Counted from the first letter of the stretch, positions 15,205 through 23,193 are shown. The stretch is DNA of 28,827 bases from CAZPLZ01 sp964587525 (GCA_964587525.1 CAZPLZ010000015.1:1-28827); one strand, 5' to 3'. Notes: generated from the sequence alone by a model not told the origin. Numbers and translations: made by a program.

Positions 15205-16194
15205 GTGACTGACCCACAAGGACTGACCGTTGGATTAATTGGCTGCGGCGGGATTATGAGCATGCACATCCACAACCTTCTGAAAATCCCCCATGTCACG
15301 ATCGGCGCCATGGCAGATCCAGCGGCGCACCACATGGAGCGAACCAAGCAGCGGTTCCCCGCGCTCACCCCGGCCTTAACTTTTTCCGGCCACCGCGAGA
15401 TGCTCACAAACTCAAAACTGGACGCCGTCGTGATCGCCTCGCCGCATGCGCATCATTACCAGCACATCATGGACAGCCTCAGCGCCGGCTGCCATGTCCT
15501 GGTGGAAAAACCCTTCGTCGGAAGCGTGACACATGCACGCAAGACGATCACACTGGCCAGGCGCAGAAAGAAAGTCCTCATGATCTCCTACCAGCGCCAC
15601 TTTGAGCCCAAGTTCCGCTACATGCGCAAGGTGGTCCAGGAGGGCCGCATCGGCAAGGTGCAGACCATGTGCTCCGCGTTGGGACAGAGCTGGATCGAAC
15701 TCAGCCGGGGGACCTGGCGGCAGGACCCCAGGCTTTCCGGTGGCGGCCAGCTCAACGATTCCGGCAGCCATATCGTGGACATCGCGCTGTGGATCACCGG
15801 CCTCAAACCGGTCGAGGTCTACGCCTGCCTGAACTTCTGTGACACGAAGGTGGACATCAATTCAGCGGTCAGTGTGCGGCTGAACAACGGCGCGGTCTGG
15901 ACCATCAGCGTGTCCGGCAACACGCCCGGGTTCTGGGAGCACACCACGATCGCTGGCGATAAAGGCTCGATCTCTCTGTCCCCGAATGGTGACGCTTCTT
16001 TTCTGGAAGGAGGCAGCGTGTTGAAAGGCGAGCGGTTCGGCCACTACCATGACCAGGACGCCGGCTTTATCCGTGCCGCACGCGGTCAGGGCCCCAACGA
16101 AGTGCCAGGCGAGTTCGGCCTCCTCGTGACCGCGCTGACCCAGGCCGCCTTCCGCTCAGCCAAACTAAAGAAACCGGTCCGGCTCAACCTCTAA
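15205..16194 (+). CDS. Gfo/Idh/MocA-family NAD(P)-dependent oxidoreductase
   Basis: A 329-residue dehydrogenase. The N-terminal Rossmann fold has GLIGCGGIMSMHIHNLL (residues 10-26), a variant of the GxGxxG nucleotide loop with a following His. The family EKP motif is VEKPFVGS at about 100-107, and the C-terminal beta-sheet domain includes SGGGQLNDSGSHIVDIALW. Relatives oxidise or reduce sugars, inositols and related polyols; the substrate cannot be read from the sequence. The GTG start is set by AGGAGG four bases upstream. It is a single gene on the plus strand, divergent from the reductase and convergent with glnT; no hairpin terminator is evident in the 107 bases between the two stops. Confidence 0.9.
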   Translation: MTDPQGLTVGLIGCGGIMSMHIHNLLKIPHVTIGAMADPAAHHMERTKQRFPALTPALTFSGHREMLTNSKLDAVVIASPHAHHYQHIMDSLSAGCHVLVEKPFVGSVTHARKTITLARRRKKVLMISYQRHFEPKFRYMRKVVQEGRIGKVQTMCSALGQSWIELSRGTWRQDPRLSGGGQLNDSGSHIVDIALWITGLKPVEVYACLNFCDTKVDINSAVSVRLNNGAVWTISVSGNTPGFWEHTTIAGDKGSISLSPNGDASFLEGGSVLKGERFGHYHDQDAGFIRAARGQGPNEVPGEFGLLVTALTQAAFRSAKLKKPVRLNL

Positions 16195-16301
16195 ATAATT
16201 ACTTCGGCTGGATCTGCATAGCGGTTGCCGGCGTGATCCCGGCCTCGTGCCAGGTAGATCCGGTGGGATCCCACGCGTTGAGTATCATGGGCACACCGCC
16301 A

Positions 16302-17636
16302 TCAAAAAACCTCCAGGTAGTTCTCGACCTCCCAGGCCGAGACGGAATCGTGGTACCGCTTCCACTCGGCTCTCTTGATCTTGAGATAGTACGCTCCATA
16401 CTCCTTTCCCAACGCCTCCAGGATCAACGCGTCATGTTCAAGGGCGTCGAGCGCCTCGTCCAGCGTCTGGGGCAGGGTTTCGATCCCTTCTTGCGCCAGC
16501 TCGGCTTCCGGAACCTCGTAGAGGTTTCGCTTGTTGAGCTTCCCAGCCGGCAGGCTGCGCTGGATGCCATCCAGGCCGGCCGCCAGCAGGACCGTGGTGG
16601 CCAGATACGGGTTGATGGCCCCGTCCACCGTCCGGTTTTCCAACCGGCCCGGCCCCGGCACGCGGATCATCTGGGTCCGGTTTGAGGCGCCGTAGGTGAC
16701 GTAGACGGGAGCCCACGTGGCTCCCGAGTTCGGGGCCCCCTTGACCAGCCGCTTGTAGGAATTCACCGTGGGGGCGGTGACCGCAGCCAACGCTCCGGCG
16801 TGTGCTTTCAGCCCGCCGAGAAAATGATACGCAAGTGGGGAAAGTCCCAGCGAGTCCTTGTCCTCCAGGAACAGATTGTGATCGTTCTTCGCATCCCAGA
16901 GGCTCATGTGAAAGTGGCAGCCATTCCCGGTGAGGTAGGCGAAGGGCTTCGGCATGAAGGTCGCGTGTAGCCCGTGCTGCTCAGCCACGGTCTTGACCAT
17001 CCAGCGGAAGAACACATGCCGGTCCGCCGTCGTCAAGGCGTCTGAATACGCCCAGTTGATCTCGAACTGGCAGTTGGCGTCCTCATGGTCATTGGCGTAG
17101 GGGTCCCAGCCCAGGGCCTGCATGTGCTTAAGCAGGGAAGTCATCAAGTCCAGATTCCGGCCAAGCGCCTGCAGGTCATAGCAAGGCTTGGCCAGATTGT
17201 CCCGATGGTCATGAGGCAGGTACGCGCCGTCCTCCTGGCGCCGCACCAGCATGAACTCAGGCTCCACCCCCGTCTTGAACACATAGCCCTGCTCGCGGGC
17301 CCGCTGAAGTTGCCGGTGGAGGATGGTCCGGGGACAGTACGGCCAAGGCTGGCCGTCCACCTGCGTGTTGCTGGCCATCCAGGCAAGGTTGCCGCGCCAT
17401 GGCACCACCGTCAGGCTGTCCATGTCGGGCACGGCGATGAGGTCGGTGTCATGCGGCCCCTGTCCGATCTCCCCCGCGGCGAACCCCGCGAACCCGGCGC
17501 CGCCTTCGATCATGTCCTGAAGATGGACCGCCGGCACCACCTTGGCCTTCGGGGTTCCGTTCATTTCCACAAACGAGCAGAGGAAAAATTCGATCTGGTG
17601 CTTTTCGACGATCTTCTTGATTTCAGCGAGCGTCAT
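16302..17636 (-). CDS. glnT: Type III glutamine synthetase-like ligase (GlnT / GmaS family)
   Basis: A 444-residue glutamine synthetase-fold ligase. Active-site features are VEPEF (E125, E127), QFEINW (E192), the ATP-site NGCHFHMSLW (about 239-247), NSYKRLVKGAPNSGATWAP, and RLENRTVDGAINPYLA near the C-terminus. This subfamily includes GlnT and gamma-glutamylmethylamide synthetase (GmaS), which joins glutamate to ammonia or methylamine with ATP. Sequence alone does not settle the amine. The ATG at 17636 has a strong AAGGAGGT ten bases upstream and overlaps the mgsC stop by 14 nt; an upstream in-frame start would add 16 residues. It is the last gene of the mgsA-mgsB-mgsC-glnT set, the same gene content as N-methylglutamate synthesis clusters. 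Confidence 0.9.
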   Translation of the reverse strand: MTLAEIKKIVEKHQIEFFLCSFVEMNGTPKAKVVPAVHLQDMIEGGAGFAGFAAGEIGQGPHDTDLIAVPDMDSLTVVPWRGNLAWMASNTQVDGQPWPYCPRTILHRQLQRAREQGYVFKTGVEPEFMLVRRQEDGAYLPHDHRDNLAKPCYDLQALGRNLDLMTSLLKHMQALGWDPYANDHEDANCQFEINWAYSDALTTADRHVFFRWMVKTVAEQHGLHATFMPKPFAYLTGNGCHFHMSLWDAKNDHNLFLEDKDSLGLSPLAYHFLGGLKAHAGALAAVTAPTVNSYKRLVKGAPNSGATWAPVYVTYGASNRTQMIRVPGPGRLENRTVDGAINPYLATTVLLAAGLDGIQRSLPAGKLNKRNLYEVPEAELAQEGIETLPQTLDEALDALEHDALILEALGKEYGAYYLKIKRAEWKRYHDSVSAWEVENYLEVF

Positions 17637-18993
17637 GTTTGATGCGACCTCCTTGGGTCCCCGCCAGGGGAACGCCCGTGACATACGAAGCTTCTAGGGT
17701 GAGCGCGCGCAAGTCCTCGGGGTCCAGGTGGTGCACATCGGCCTTGCCGCACGCCCGGGCAAGGATCTGCACCTCCGCCGTGAGGGCGTGCAGAAAGTTG
17801 CTGACCCGCTCGGCCGCCTCGGGGATGGGCAGGCGTTTCACAAGATCAGGATCCTGCGTGGTGATCCCCACTGGACAGCGGCCCGTGTGACAGTGGTGGC
17901 ACGCCCCGGCTTCCGTCCCCAGCGCCTGATAGTCCTCGTGATAGATCGGTTTGTTGCAGTTGAGCGCGATCAGAGCCGCGGTGCCAATATAGACGGCGTC
18001 CGCTCCCAGCGCGAGGGCCTTGGCGATATCGGCCCCATTGCGGATCCCGCCGGCGATCACCAGTTGCACCGCATCGCGCAGGCCCATGTCCTCCAGGGCC
18101 GCGCGGGCCTCGCACACGGCAGCCAGGGTGGGGATCCCCGTGTGCTCCTGGAGCAGCTCGGGCGAGGCCCCGGTTCCGCCTTCCATGCCATCCACGACCA
18201 CCACGTCCGCCCCGGCCTTGGCCGCCAGTGTCACGTCATCGAAGACCCGGCTGGCGCCCAGTTTGACAAAGATCGGGACTTTTCCGGACGTGACTTCCCG
18301 CAATTCCTCGATCTTGATGATCATATCGTCGGGTCCGAGAAAATCGGGATGCCGGCATGGGCTGCGCTGATCCACGTTGGGCGGCAAATCGCGGACCGCG
18401 GCAATTTCCGGAGAGACCTTGCTCCCCAGCAACAACCCGCCCGTTCCGGGTTTCGCCCCCTGGCCGATGGTCAGCTCGATGGCATCCGCCTCTAACATAT
18501 GATGCACGTTGAGCCCATACCGGCTCGGCAGCACCTCGTAGATCAGCGTCCGGGAGTGCTCCCGCTCCGCGGGCAGCATGCCCCCGTCGCCCGTCGTGGT
18601 GGAAGTTCCCGCGCGAGTCGCCCCCTGGCCCAATGCCACTTTGGCGTTATAGGAAAGCGCGCCGTAGCTCATCCCGGCGATCAGCACAGGAATCTCAAGT
18701 TCGATGGGCTTGCTGGCGAACCGGGTTCCCAGCACGGTCTTGGTGGAGCACCTTTCCCGGTATCCTTCCAACGGAATGCGGGTCAGGGTGCAAGGGATGA
18801 AGGTCAGATCGTCGAAGGTCGCCCACCGGCGCTCGCGCAAGGTTCCGAATCCGCGGATACGGTAACGCCCCAACTCGGCCTTCACCTGGATGTCTTCGAT
18901 CACCTCGGGCGCAAAGATCCCGCTGCGCTGGTGCGGCCCTGGCCTGCTCACGGGCGAACCGTCAGAGGGCCTGTTTCCAGATGGCGAGCTCAT
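17623..18993 (-). CDS. mgsC: FMN-binding glutamate synthase domain protein (MgsC / GltB-central-like)
   Basis: A 456-residue protein equal to the FMN (synthase) domain of glutamate synthase. Diagnostic segments are SYGALSYNAKVALGQGA, TIGQGAKPGTGGLLLG, DVVVVDGMEGGTGASPE, the FMN phosphate-binding AGGIRNGADIAKALALGA, and the 3Fe-4S cysteines in CHHCHTGRCPVG. It would transfer ammonia-level nitrogen, or an alkylamine as in N-methylglutamate synthase, to 2-oxoglutarate. In classical GltB this domain is fused to the amidotransferase and GXGXG domains, which are separate genes here. I take the ATG at 18993, overlapping mgsB by 32 nt; a GTG at 18951 just after the mgsB stop is also possible, and neither has a clear ribosome site. 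Confidence 0.9.
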   Translation of the reverse strand: MSSPSGNRPSDGSPVSRPGPHQRSGIFAPEVIEDIQVKAELGRYRIRGFGTLRERRWATFDDLTFIPCTLTRIPLEGYRERCSTKTVLGTRFASKPIELEIPVLIAGMSYGALSYNAKVALGQGATRAGTSTTTGDGGMLPAEREHSRTLIYEVLPSRYGLNVHHMLEADAIELTIGQGAKPGTGGLLLGSKVSPEIAAVRDLPPNVDQRSPCRHPDFLGPDDMIIKIEELREVTSGKVPIFVKLGASRVFDDVTLAAKAGADVVVVDGMEGGTGASPELLQEHTGIPTLAAVCEARAALEDMGLRDAVQLVIAGGIRNGADIAKALALGADAVYIGTAALIALNCNKPIYHEDYQALGTEAGACHHCHTGRCPVGITTQDPDLVKRLPIPEAAERVSNFLHALTAEVQILARACGKADVHHLDPEDLRALTLEASYVTGVPLAGTQGGRIKHDAR

Positions 18994-19672
18994 GGGAGGA
19001 GAAATTCCACAGTTTGCGGGCTGAGACGATTTTCTGAAACGAGGAAGGCGGCCTGAATCCCAGTCGAGCCAGGGTTTCCTTGAGAAACGCTGCATCTTGC
19101 GCGCTCGGAGACGACACCTCAGTATCCGCGCCCAGATCCGCGATCTTCCCGCCCACAAACACCGTCCCCGCGTACATGGAATCTGCCACGCCGGGGCCGG
19201 CGTCCCCGCAGATGATCAGCGTCCCCTTCTGCATCATAAATCCAGCCATGATCCCGGCTGATCCCTGGATGGCCAGCACGCCTCCCTTCATCGCGATCCC
19301 CGCGCGGGCACCCGCGTCACCATGAACGGTCACGCTGCCCCCGCGGATGGAGGCCGCCGCCCCGTTTCCGGCATGACCTTCGACGACCACCGCCCCTTGC
19401 ATCATGCCCTCCGCCAAACCCCAGCCGGCATTGCCCTTCACCTCGACCGTGGGCCCGTCCACCATCCCGGAACAATAGTACCCGGCGCTCCCCTCGATGA
19501 TGATCTTGACCGGCCGGAGGATCCCCACCGCCAGGTTGTGCCGCGCCTGAGGATGGCGCAGGGTGACGACCGGCTCCCCCTTGGCGGCCACCTCACGTAT
19601 CCGCTCATTGATCTGCCGGATCGTCAGCTTCCCACAATCAATCGTTGCTGTTATGGCTCCACACCCCGACAC
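18962..19672 (-). CDS. mgsB: GXGXG-domain protein (MgsB / GltB C-terminal-like)
   Basis: About 236 residues forming the right-handed beta-helix GXGXG domain found at the C-terminus of glutamate synthase large subunits. Repeating turns are visible, e.g. GSAGYYCSGMVDGPTVEVKG, GNAGWGLAEGMMQGAVVVEG, GNGAAASIRGGSVTVHGDAG and GDAGPGVADSMYAGTVFVGG. The domain has a structural role holding the amidotransferase and FMN modules together. The start is uncertain: GTG at 19672, inside the 3' end of mgsA, gives the usual family N-terminus before IDCGKLTIRQINERIREV; a more distal ATG at 19744 would overlap mgsA by over 100 nt. Its stop overlaps the mgsC start. Confidence 0.85.
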   Translation of the reverse strand: MSGCGAITATIDCGKLTIRQINERIREVAAKGEPVVTLRHPQARHNLAVGILRPVKIIIEGSAGYYCSGMVDGPTVEVKGNAGWGLAEGMMQGAVVVEGHAGNGAAASIRGGSVTVHGDAGARAGIAMKGGVLAIQGSAGIMAGFMMQKGTLIICGDAGPGVADSMYAGTVFVGGKIADLGADTEVSSPSAQDAAFLKETLARLGFRPPSSFQKIVSARKLWNFSSHELAIWKQAL

Positions 19673-20558
19673 TGCGCGCTTCAGGCTCCCTGGCCTGCAC
19701 CAGGTCAGGGAACACCTTGCGCAGCGCCACCTCTTCCGTGGCAATCGCCACGAACCCCTTCCCCTCTCCGACCACCAGTGGCTTCAAAGAAAACGGATCC
19801 TTCACGTAAGCCAGCTCATGCGCAGTCGCCACCAGATAGCAGTACGACCCGTCCAAATCCTGAAGGGAGCGCTCCAGGATTTTTCGTAGGTTATTGCCTT
19901 GACGCAGATGGTCGGCCAGATAGACGCCCAGCAGCTCCGAGTCATTGTCGGTATAGAACTTCGCCCCGCGAGCCTCGTAGCTTTTCCGCATCCGGTGGTA
20001 ATTCGTAATATGTCCGTTGTGCACGGTCGCCACATCCAGGTGTCCATGGGCCCAAAACGGCTGGGAGTGGCTCACATCCACCCGGCTCTCGGTTGAAAGC
20101 CGCGTGTGGCCGATGCCGTGACGTCCGGTCAGGGAAGACAGGTGATATTCCCGTTCCAGCTCCGCGGGTGTCCCCACGTGTTTCACGATTTCCATATGGT
20201 GCCCCAGGCTCATGACTTCAACACCGGCCGCGCTTTCTTCGATCAACGTGGTCAGCGTTTCGGGTCGAGCTCCGGTCTTTAACACCAGCCTCAGCAATCC
20301 ACCATGGGCTTCGGCGGCCTCTACGGCTGCCGATGAGCTCAGCGCACGGGTGACTTGCTGAACCTGCTCGTCAACCGGTCTTGCCTCAGAAAGTTTCACC
20401 CTGGCCAGCAAACGACCTTCCTCGGGTCGGTTGAACACCGCCGCCCCGGCGGAATCCGGGCCCCGGCTCCCCAGCGCCTCCAGCATCTGGAGCAGTATCT
20501 GCCCCAGGGGTTCCCGGCTCACCCCGTTCGTCTCAAAGTATCCGACGATTCCGCACAT
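19638..20558 (-). CDS. mgsA: Class II glutamine amidotransferase (MgsA / GltB N-terminal-like)
   Basis: A 306-residue Ntn-type amidotransferase. Cys2 follows the initiator Met in MCGIVGYFE, so the start is fixed. Other family motifs are GIGHTRLSTESRVDVSHSQP, NGHITNYHRMRKSYEARG and the FYTDNDSELLGVYLADHL segment. It would release nitrogen from glutamine, or methylamine from gamma-glutamylmethylamide in MgsA, and channel it to the FMN subunit. It is the first gene of the mgsA-mgsB-mgsC-glnT unit and diverges from the PhyH-family gene with 93 bp between. Unlike several neighbours it has a leader of roughly 70 nt with a G-rich ribosome site (AGGGGG). Confidence 0.9.
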   Translation of the reverse strand: MCGIVGYFETNGVSREPLGQILLQMLEALGSRGPDSAGAAVFNRPEEGRLLARVKLSEARPVDEQVQQVTRALSSSAAVEAAEAHGGLLRLVLKTGARPETLTTLIEESAAGVEVMSLGHHMEIVKHVGTPAELEREYHLSSLTGRHGIGHTRLSTESRVDVSHSQPFWAHGHLDVATVHNGHITNYHRMRKSYEARGAKFYTDNDSELLGVYLADHLRQGNNLRKILERSLQDLDGSYCYLVATAHELAYVKDPFSLKPLVVGEGKGFVAIATEEVALRKVFPDLVQAREPEARSVGVWSHNSND

Positions 20559-20608
20559 ACGTGCCCCCTGCCATCTTCACAAACGCCATCTCATTCACCA
20601 GATGACAC

Positions 20609-20616
20609 ATCATGAT
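20609..20616. promoter_or_regulatory. Short palindrome ATCATGAT in the mgsA leader
   Basis: A perfect 8-bp palindrome in the 93-bp divergent region between mgsA and the dioxygenase gene, downstream of the predicted -10 for mgsA. It could be an operator but is short enough to occur by chance. Confidence 0.2.
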
Positions 20617-20638
20617 ACTGTACCTCACTGACAGGGTG

Positions 20639-20645
20639 TAAAATA
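20639..20645. promoter_or_regulatory. Shared bidirectional -10 heptamer TAAAATA
   Basis: On the plus strand TAAAAT (20639-20644) lies seven bases before the GTG of the dioxygenase gene, predicting a leaderless transcript. On the minus strand TATTTT (20645-20640) is placed to drive mgsA with a leader of roughly 70 nt. No convincing -35 is seen on either strand. Confidence 0.4.
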
Positions 20646-20651
20646 CCGCCT

Positions 20652-21440
20652 GTGAAGCTGAGTTACGTCCAGCGCCGCGAAATTCTGGACCAGGGGTACA
20701 CCGTGGTCCGCGGCGCGGTGCCGCGGCTGATGGTGGACGAGGCGCTGCGGCTGATCAACCACTCGGTTGGCGAGGGGATGGACCCCGCTCAGATACAAGT
20801 GTTCAGGTCGCAGTCGTACTGCCCAGAGCTGCGGAATTCGCCTGTGATCCAGGGGCTCGCGATGCAAACACCGGTGTTCGAGCTGGCGGAGTCGGTGACC
20901 GGTGCCGGGAAGCTCAAGCCGGTCGGCGGCGGGCAGATCGCGTTGCGGTTTCCGCGGTTGGACGATGCGCCCCCGCCGCCCAAGTGCCACCTGGACGGGA
21001 TGTCGAGCCCGAACAACGGCGTGGCGCCCGGAACACTGGGGAACTACACGATGCTGGCGGTGGTCCTGTTAAGCGAGCTAAAAGGCCCCTACGCGGGGAA
21101 CTTCACGGTGTGGCCGGGCACCCACCGGCTGTACGAGGCCTACTTTCGCGAGCACGGGCCGGAATCGCTCCTGAACGGGATGCCGCCGGTTGATCTGCCC
21201 GAGCCGGTGCAGTTGACCGGGAGCCCCGGTGACGTGGTGCTCACGCACTATCAGGTCGCCCATGGGGTGACTCCCAACCTGTCTCCGCACATCCGGTACG
21301 CGGTCATCTTCCGGCTGAACCACGCGGACCGGACAAGTGGATGGAACCGGGAAGCGATGACGGACCTGTGGCTGGAGTGGCCCGGCATCCGGGAGCTGCT
21401 CGAGCAGCCCGGAACCGCGGCGACCAGCAGCACGTACTGA
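20652..21440 (+). CDS. PhyH-family Fe(II)/2-oxoglutarate-dependent dioxygenase
   Basis: A 262-residue protein of the phytanoyl-CoA dioxygenase family. The iron-binding facial triad is HxD in CHLDGM (H113, D115) with the distal His in HYQVAHGVTPN (H204); an Arg that could hold 2-oxoglutarate follows in HIRYAVIFRL. The segment NFTVWPGTHRL is typical of PhyH proteins. Such enzymes hydroxylate or oxidatively demethylate small molecules; the substrate is unknown. The start is GTG at 20652, seven bases after TAAAAT. Its divergence from the mgs/glnT operon suggests shared control and perhaps a shared nitrogen-compound pathway, but that is inference. Confidence 0.82.
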   Translation: MKLSYVQRREILDQGYTVVRGAVPRLMVDEALRLINHSVGEGMDPAQIQVFRSQSYCPELRNSPVIQGLAMQTPVFELAESVTGAGKLKPVGGGQIALRFPRLDDAPPPPKCHLDGMSSPNNGVAPGTLGNYTMLAVVLLSELKGPYAGNFTVWPGTHRLYEAYFREHGPESLLNGMPPVDLPEPVQLTGSPGDVVLTHYQVAHGVTPNLSPHIRYAVIFRLNHADRTSGWNREAMTDLWLEWPGIRELLEQPGTAATSSTY

Positions 21441-21702
21441 TAGACATCCTGATATTCACGTCCTGACATCCCCCGCCCAATCAAACCGGAAAGACTTTCG
21501 TGACCCCTACAGGTTAAGAAATCGGCCAAGACTTCTAAGAAATCTTAAAAAAATCTTCGTCGAGATAAGTTTGGGAGATTTATTGATTCTTGATTTGGTT
21601 GACATAGCGAACGAAATCTATCCTCGCTTGCCATAAAGAAGCTAAACTATTTCTCCGGAAGATTCGCACAGCTTACTAAAGTCCTTTGATCCTAGGTTGG
21701 GC
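21441..21702. other. AT-rich intergenic stretch
   Basis: 262 bases without a recognisable gene, clearly more AT-rich than the flanks. A near-palindrome (AAGACTTCT / AGAAATCTT, about 21524-21548) is followed by an A-run, which is the wrong sense for a plus-strand terminator. A TTGACA at 21599-21604 has no good -10 at the proper distance. It marks the entry into the mobile and decayed zone. Confidence 0.4.
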
Positions 21703-21927
21703 CTATGCCGCCAGCACCTTTATTGGCCCCACAGGTTCGGGTATTTTCAGTCCTTTTTGAAAATACATGATCTCCGACCCCGTGGATGCTTTTCTTGCAC
21801 TGTATCCAAGCTCGTACACGATGTGAGGATACTCACGGTATAGCTGCCGTATTGGATCAACGTTGTCATACGAAACAATCCACTTTTTCTGCTTCATACG
21901 GGGCATGCGTCCGGTCATCCGGTCCAC
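21703..21927 (-). pseudogene. DNA adenine methylase C-terminal fragment (D12/Dam-like)
   Basis: Up to 74 residues remain. The core KKWIVSYDNVDPIRQLYREY then ELGYSARKASTGSEIMYF matches the C-terminal end of D12-class N6-adenine DNA methyltransferases, where a (W/R)hxSYDN segment and a YSA..r.g.ElmfF segment close the fold. The N-terminal FxGG S-adenosylmethionine motif and DPPY catalytic motif are absent, so this is a remnant. Immediately upstream on the same strand is the tail of an IS3-type transposase, which probably broke the gene. Base composition resembles neither the AT-rich flank nor a complete gene. Confidence 0.8.
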
Positions 21928-21939
21928 AGTTAGTGAGAG

Positions 21940-22101
21940 TCATGCAGGTTGCAAACATATGGCCGGAGAGGGCTGAACCCGCTCCGTCCTCCTGACAATC
22001 TCCGCATACTTCGCAGGCGTCATGTTTCCTAATTTGCTGTGTCCTCTGCGCTCGTTGTACCACCACCGGTAAACCTCGCACAAGTATGCGACAGGGGACA
22101 T
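21940..22101 (-). pseudogene. IS3-family transposase C-terminal fragment
   Basis: The minus strand encodes about 53 residues including EVYRWWYNERRGHSKLGN followed by MTPAKYAEIVRR and a stop at 21940. WWYNERRxHxxLGxxTPAxY is the end of the DDE integrase core (rve_3) of IS3-type transposases. The upstream part is missing: the fragment runs into the left end of the RAYT element at 22094. It is not mobile on its own. It lies directly between the adenine methylase tail and the RAYT element. Confidence 0.82.
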
Positions 22102-22118
22102 AGTAAACTTGTAAACTT
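22094..22118. repeat. Left terminal inverted repeat of RAYT element
   Basis: 25 bp beginning GGGGACATAGTAAACTTG and containing two direct copies of GTAAACTT. It is a perfect inverted match of 23169-23193. The transposase stop codon (22117-22119) overlaps its inner edge. Confidence 0.9.
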
Positions 22119-23127
22119 ACGCCGATCCATCTTTCAACGACACCCGCATCGCCCGCTCAATCTCTCGTCCACGCGCAACTCCCTTGCTCACAGCCATCTT
22201 CGTCACACCGATCATCCCTGCCACCTCCGCACCACTGTACCCGAGATCCTCAACCATCCACTTTGCGAACAGCGCCCTCGCAATGCTCTGACCCTTGCTC
22301 CGACCAGCTCCTTTCACCATCTCCACCTTGATCTTCGCGGCCCTCGCTGCTTTGCGCATCACCGTTTCTGGATTCAAGCCGCTTCTCCTGAGCTTGCTCC
22401 GCTGGCTCTCTGTCACCTCTGCCTCTCTCAAAACCCCCTGCACAAATTCATCCCCGCCAAGTATCCGTTCATCGGCAGCCTGGTGAATGGTCTTCCGCTC
22501 TTTCAGGTACTCCACAATCCCACCCACGCTTCTGATCAACCCTCCCCCCTCCAACTCATTCTGCTCACCAACTCGCATCCCCTCTTTAACGAATTCCCGA
22601 TACGCCTCTCTCGCCCTCCCAATCCTGGTCCCGAAGCTCCCCAGAACCATCTCAGTGTCTTGCCAGGCCATCCCTTTCTTCCCCACCAAGGCGCCGTGCC
22701 CACACCACCGATAGCCCTCCAATCCTCGAATGTCATGCACAAGACCAGCCCTGAGTGGATTCAGATGTATGTATCGCACCAGCGCCATCAGATAGGGCTC
22801 TTCCTCGCAGAGCACCGACTTGAAGCGCCCCTGAAAAAGGTGGCCGCTCCGGGAGTGTCTGCGATTGTAGTATCCGGCATAGCCACCGAGAACGGACTGC
22901 ATAGTTTTTCCAATTGGATCTTTCCCTGACTTGAGCAACAGATGCACATGATTGGGCATCAGACACCACCCCAGGCACGAAGCCTTCGTCTGAGCCAAAG
23001 ATTTAGCAAGTCGTTCCGTGAAATTCAGATAGTCAGCGGCATCTGCGAAGGTCTTCCCTCGCGCAACGCCTCGCTGCATCACATGGTGCAAAAGCCCCGG
23101 TGCATCCAACCTCCCCAGTCTTGGCAT
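22117..23127 (-). CDS. REP-associated tyrosine transposase (Y1_Tnp / RAYT)
   Basis: A 336-residue transposase. The N-terminal Y1 domain has the HUH metal site PNHVHLLLK (HVH at 60-62), YYNRRHSRSGHLFQGRFKSV, and the probable nucleophile Tyr119 in VRYIHLNPLRAGLV. The C-terminal part ends in a DnaA/Trp-repressor-like helix-turn-helix (LGYSGAEVAGMIGVTKMAVS). Family members cleave single-stranded DNA at hairpins and are linked to spread of REP sequences. All catalytic residues are present, so it may be active. The start ATG at 23127 fits MPRLGRLDAPGLLHHVMQRG, the usual family N-terminus. Confidence 0.93.
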   Translation of the reverse strand: MPRLGRLDAPGLLHHVMQRGVARGKTFADAADYLNFTERLAKSLAQTKASCLGWCLMPNHVHLLLKSGKDPIGKTMQSVLGGYAGYYNRRHSRSGHLFQGRFKSVLCEEEPYLMALVRYIHLNPLRAGLVHDIRGLEGYRWCGHGALVGKKGMAWQDTEMVLGSFGTRIGRAREAYREFVKEGMRVGEQNELEGGGLIRSVGGIVEYLKERKTIHQAADERILGGDEFVQGVLREAEVTESQRSKLRRSGLNPETVMRKAARAAKIKVEMVKGAGRSKGQSIARALFAKWMVEDLGYSGAEVAGMIGVTKMAVSKGVARGREIERAMRVSLKDGSA

Positions 23128-23168
23128 AGTCAGGATTATCAGGGAAGAGTCACACGAAACTCAACCGC

Positions 23169-23193
23169 AAGTTTACAAGTTTACTATGTCCCC
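23169..23193. repeat. Right terminal inverted repeat of RAYT element
   Basis: Perfect reverse complement of 22094-22118, again with a doubled AAGTTTAC unit. It lies 41 bases upstream of the transposase ATG. Confidence 0.9.

Larger units (their letters stand above)
22094..23193. mobile_element. RAYT (Y1/IS200-like) element with 25-bp inverted ends
   Basis: A 1.1-kb unit delimited by perfect 25-bp inverted repeats and carrying one REP-associated tyrosine transposase gene. It is inserted next to or into an IS3 transposase fragment. No target duplication is seen, as expected for this transposase class. The short motif TATGTCCCC is repeated just outside the right end (23195-23203). Confidence 0.85.

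Noticed and set aside
14388..15212. Plus-strand 274-codon frame across the N-gap and the reductase gene
   Set aside because: It reads through undetermined bases and is antisense to a well-supported FAD/NAD(P) oxidoreductase.
16199..16288. Minus-strand 29-codon peptide frame (starting MILNAWDPTG) just after glnT
   Set aside because: No ribosome site of quality, no family recognised, and it is short enough to arise by chance; a longer version overlaps glnT.
21524..21555. Near-palindrome followed by an A-run as a terminator for the dioxygenase gene
   Set aside because: A plus-strand terminator would need T after the hairpin; here A follows, and the stem is imperfect.
21599..21604. TTGACA as a plus-strand promoter
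   Set aside because: No matching -10 hexamer at 15-19 bp and no plus-strand gene downstream.
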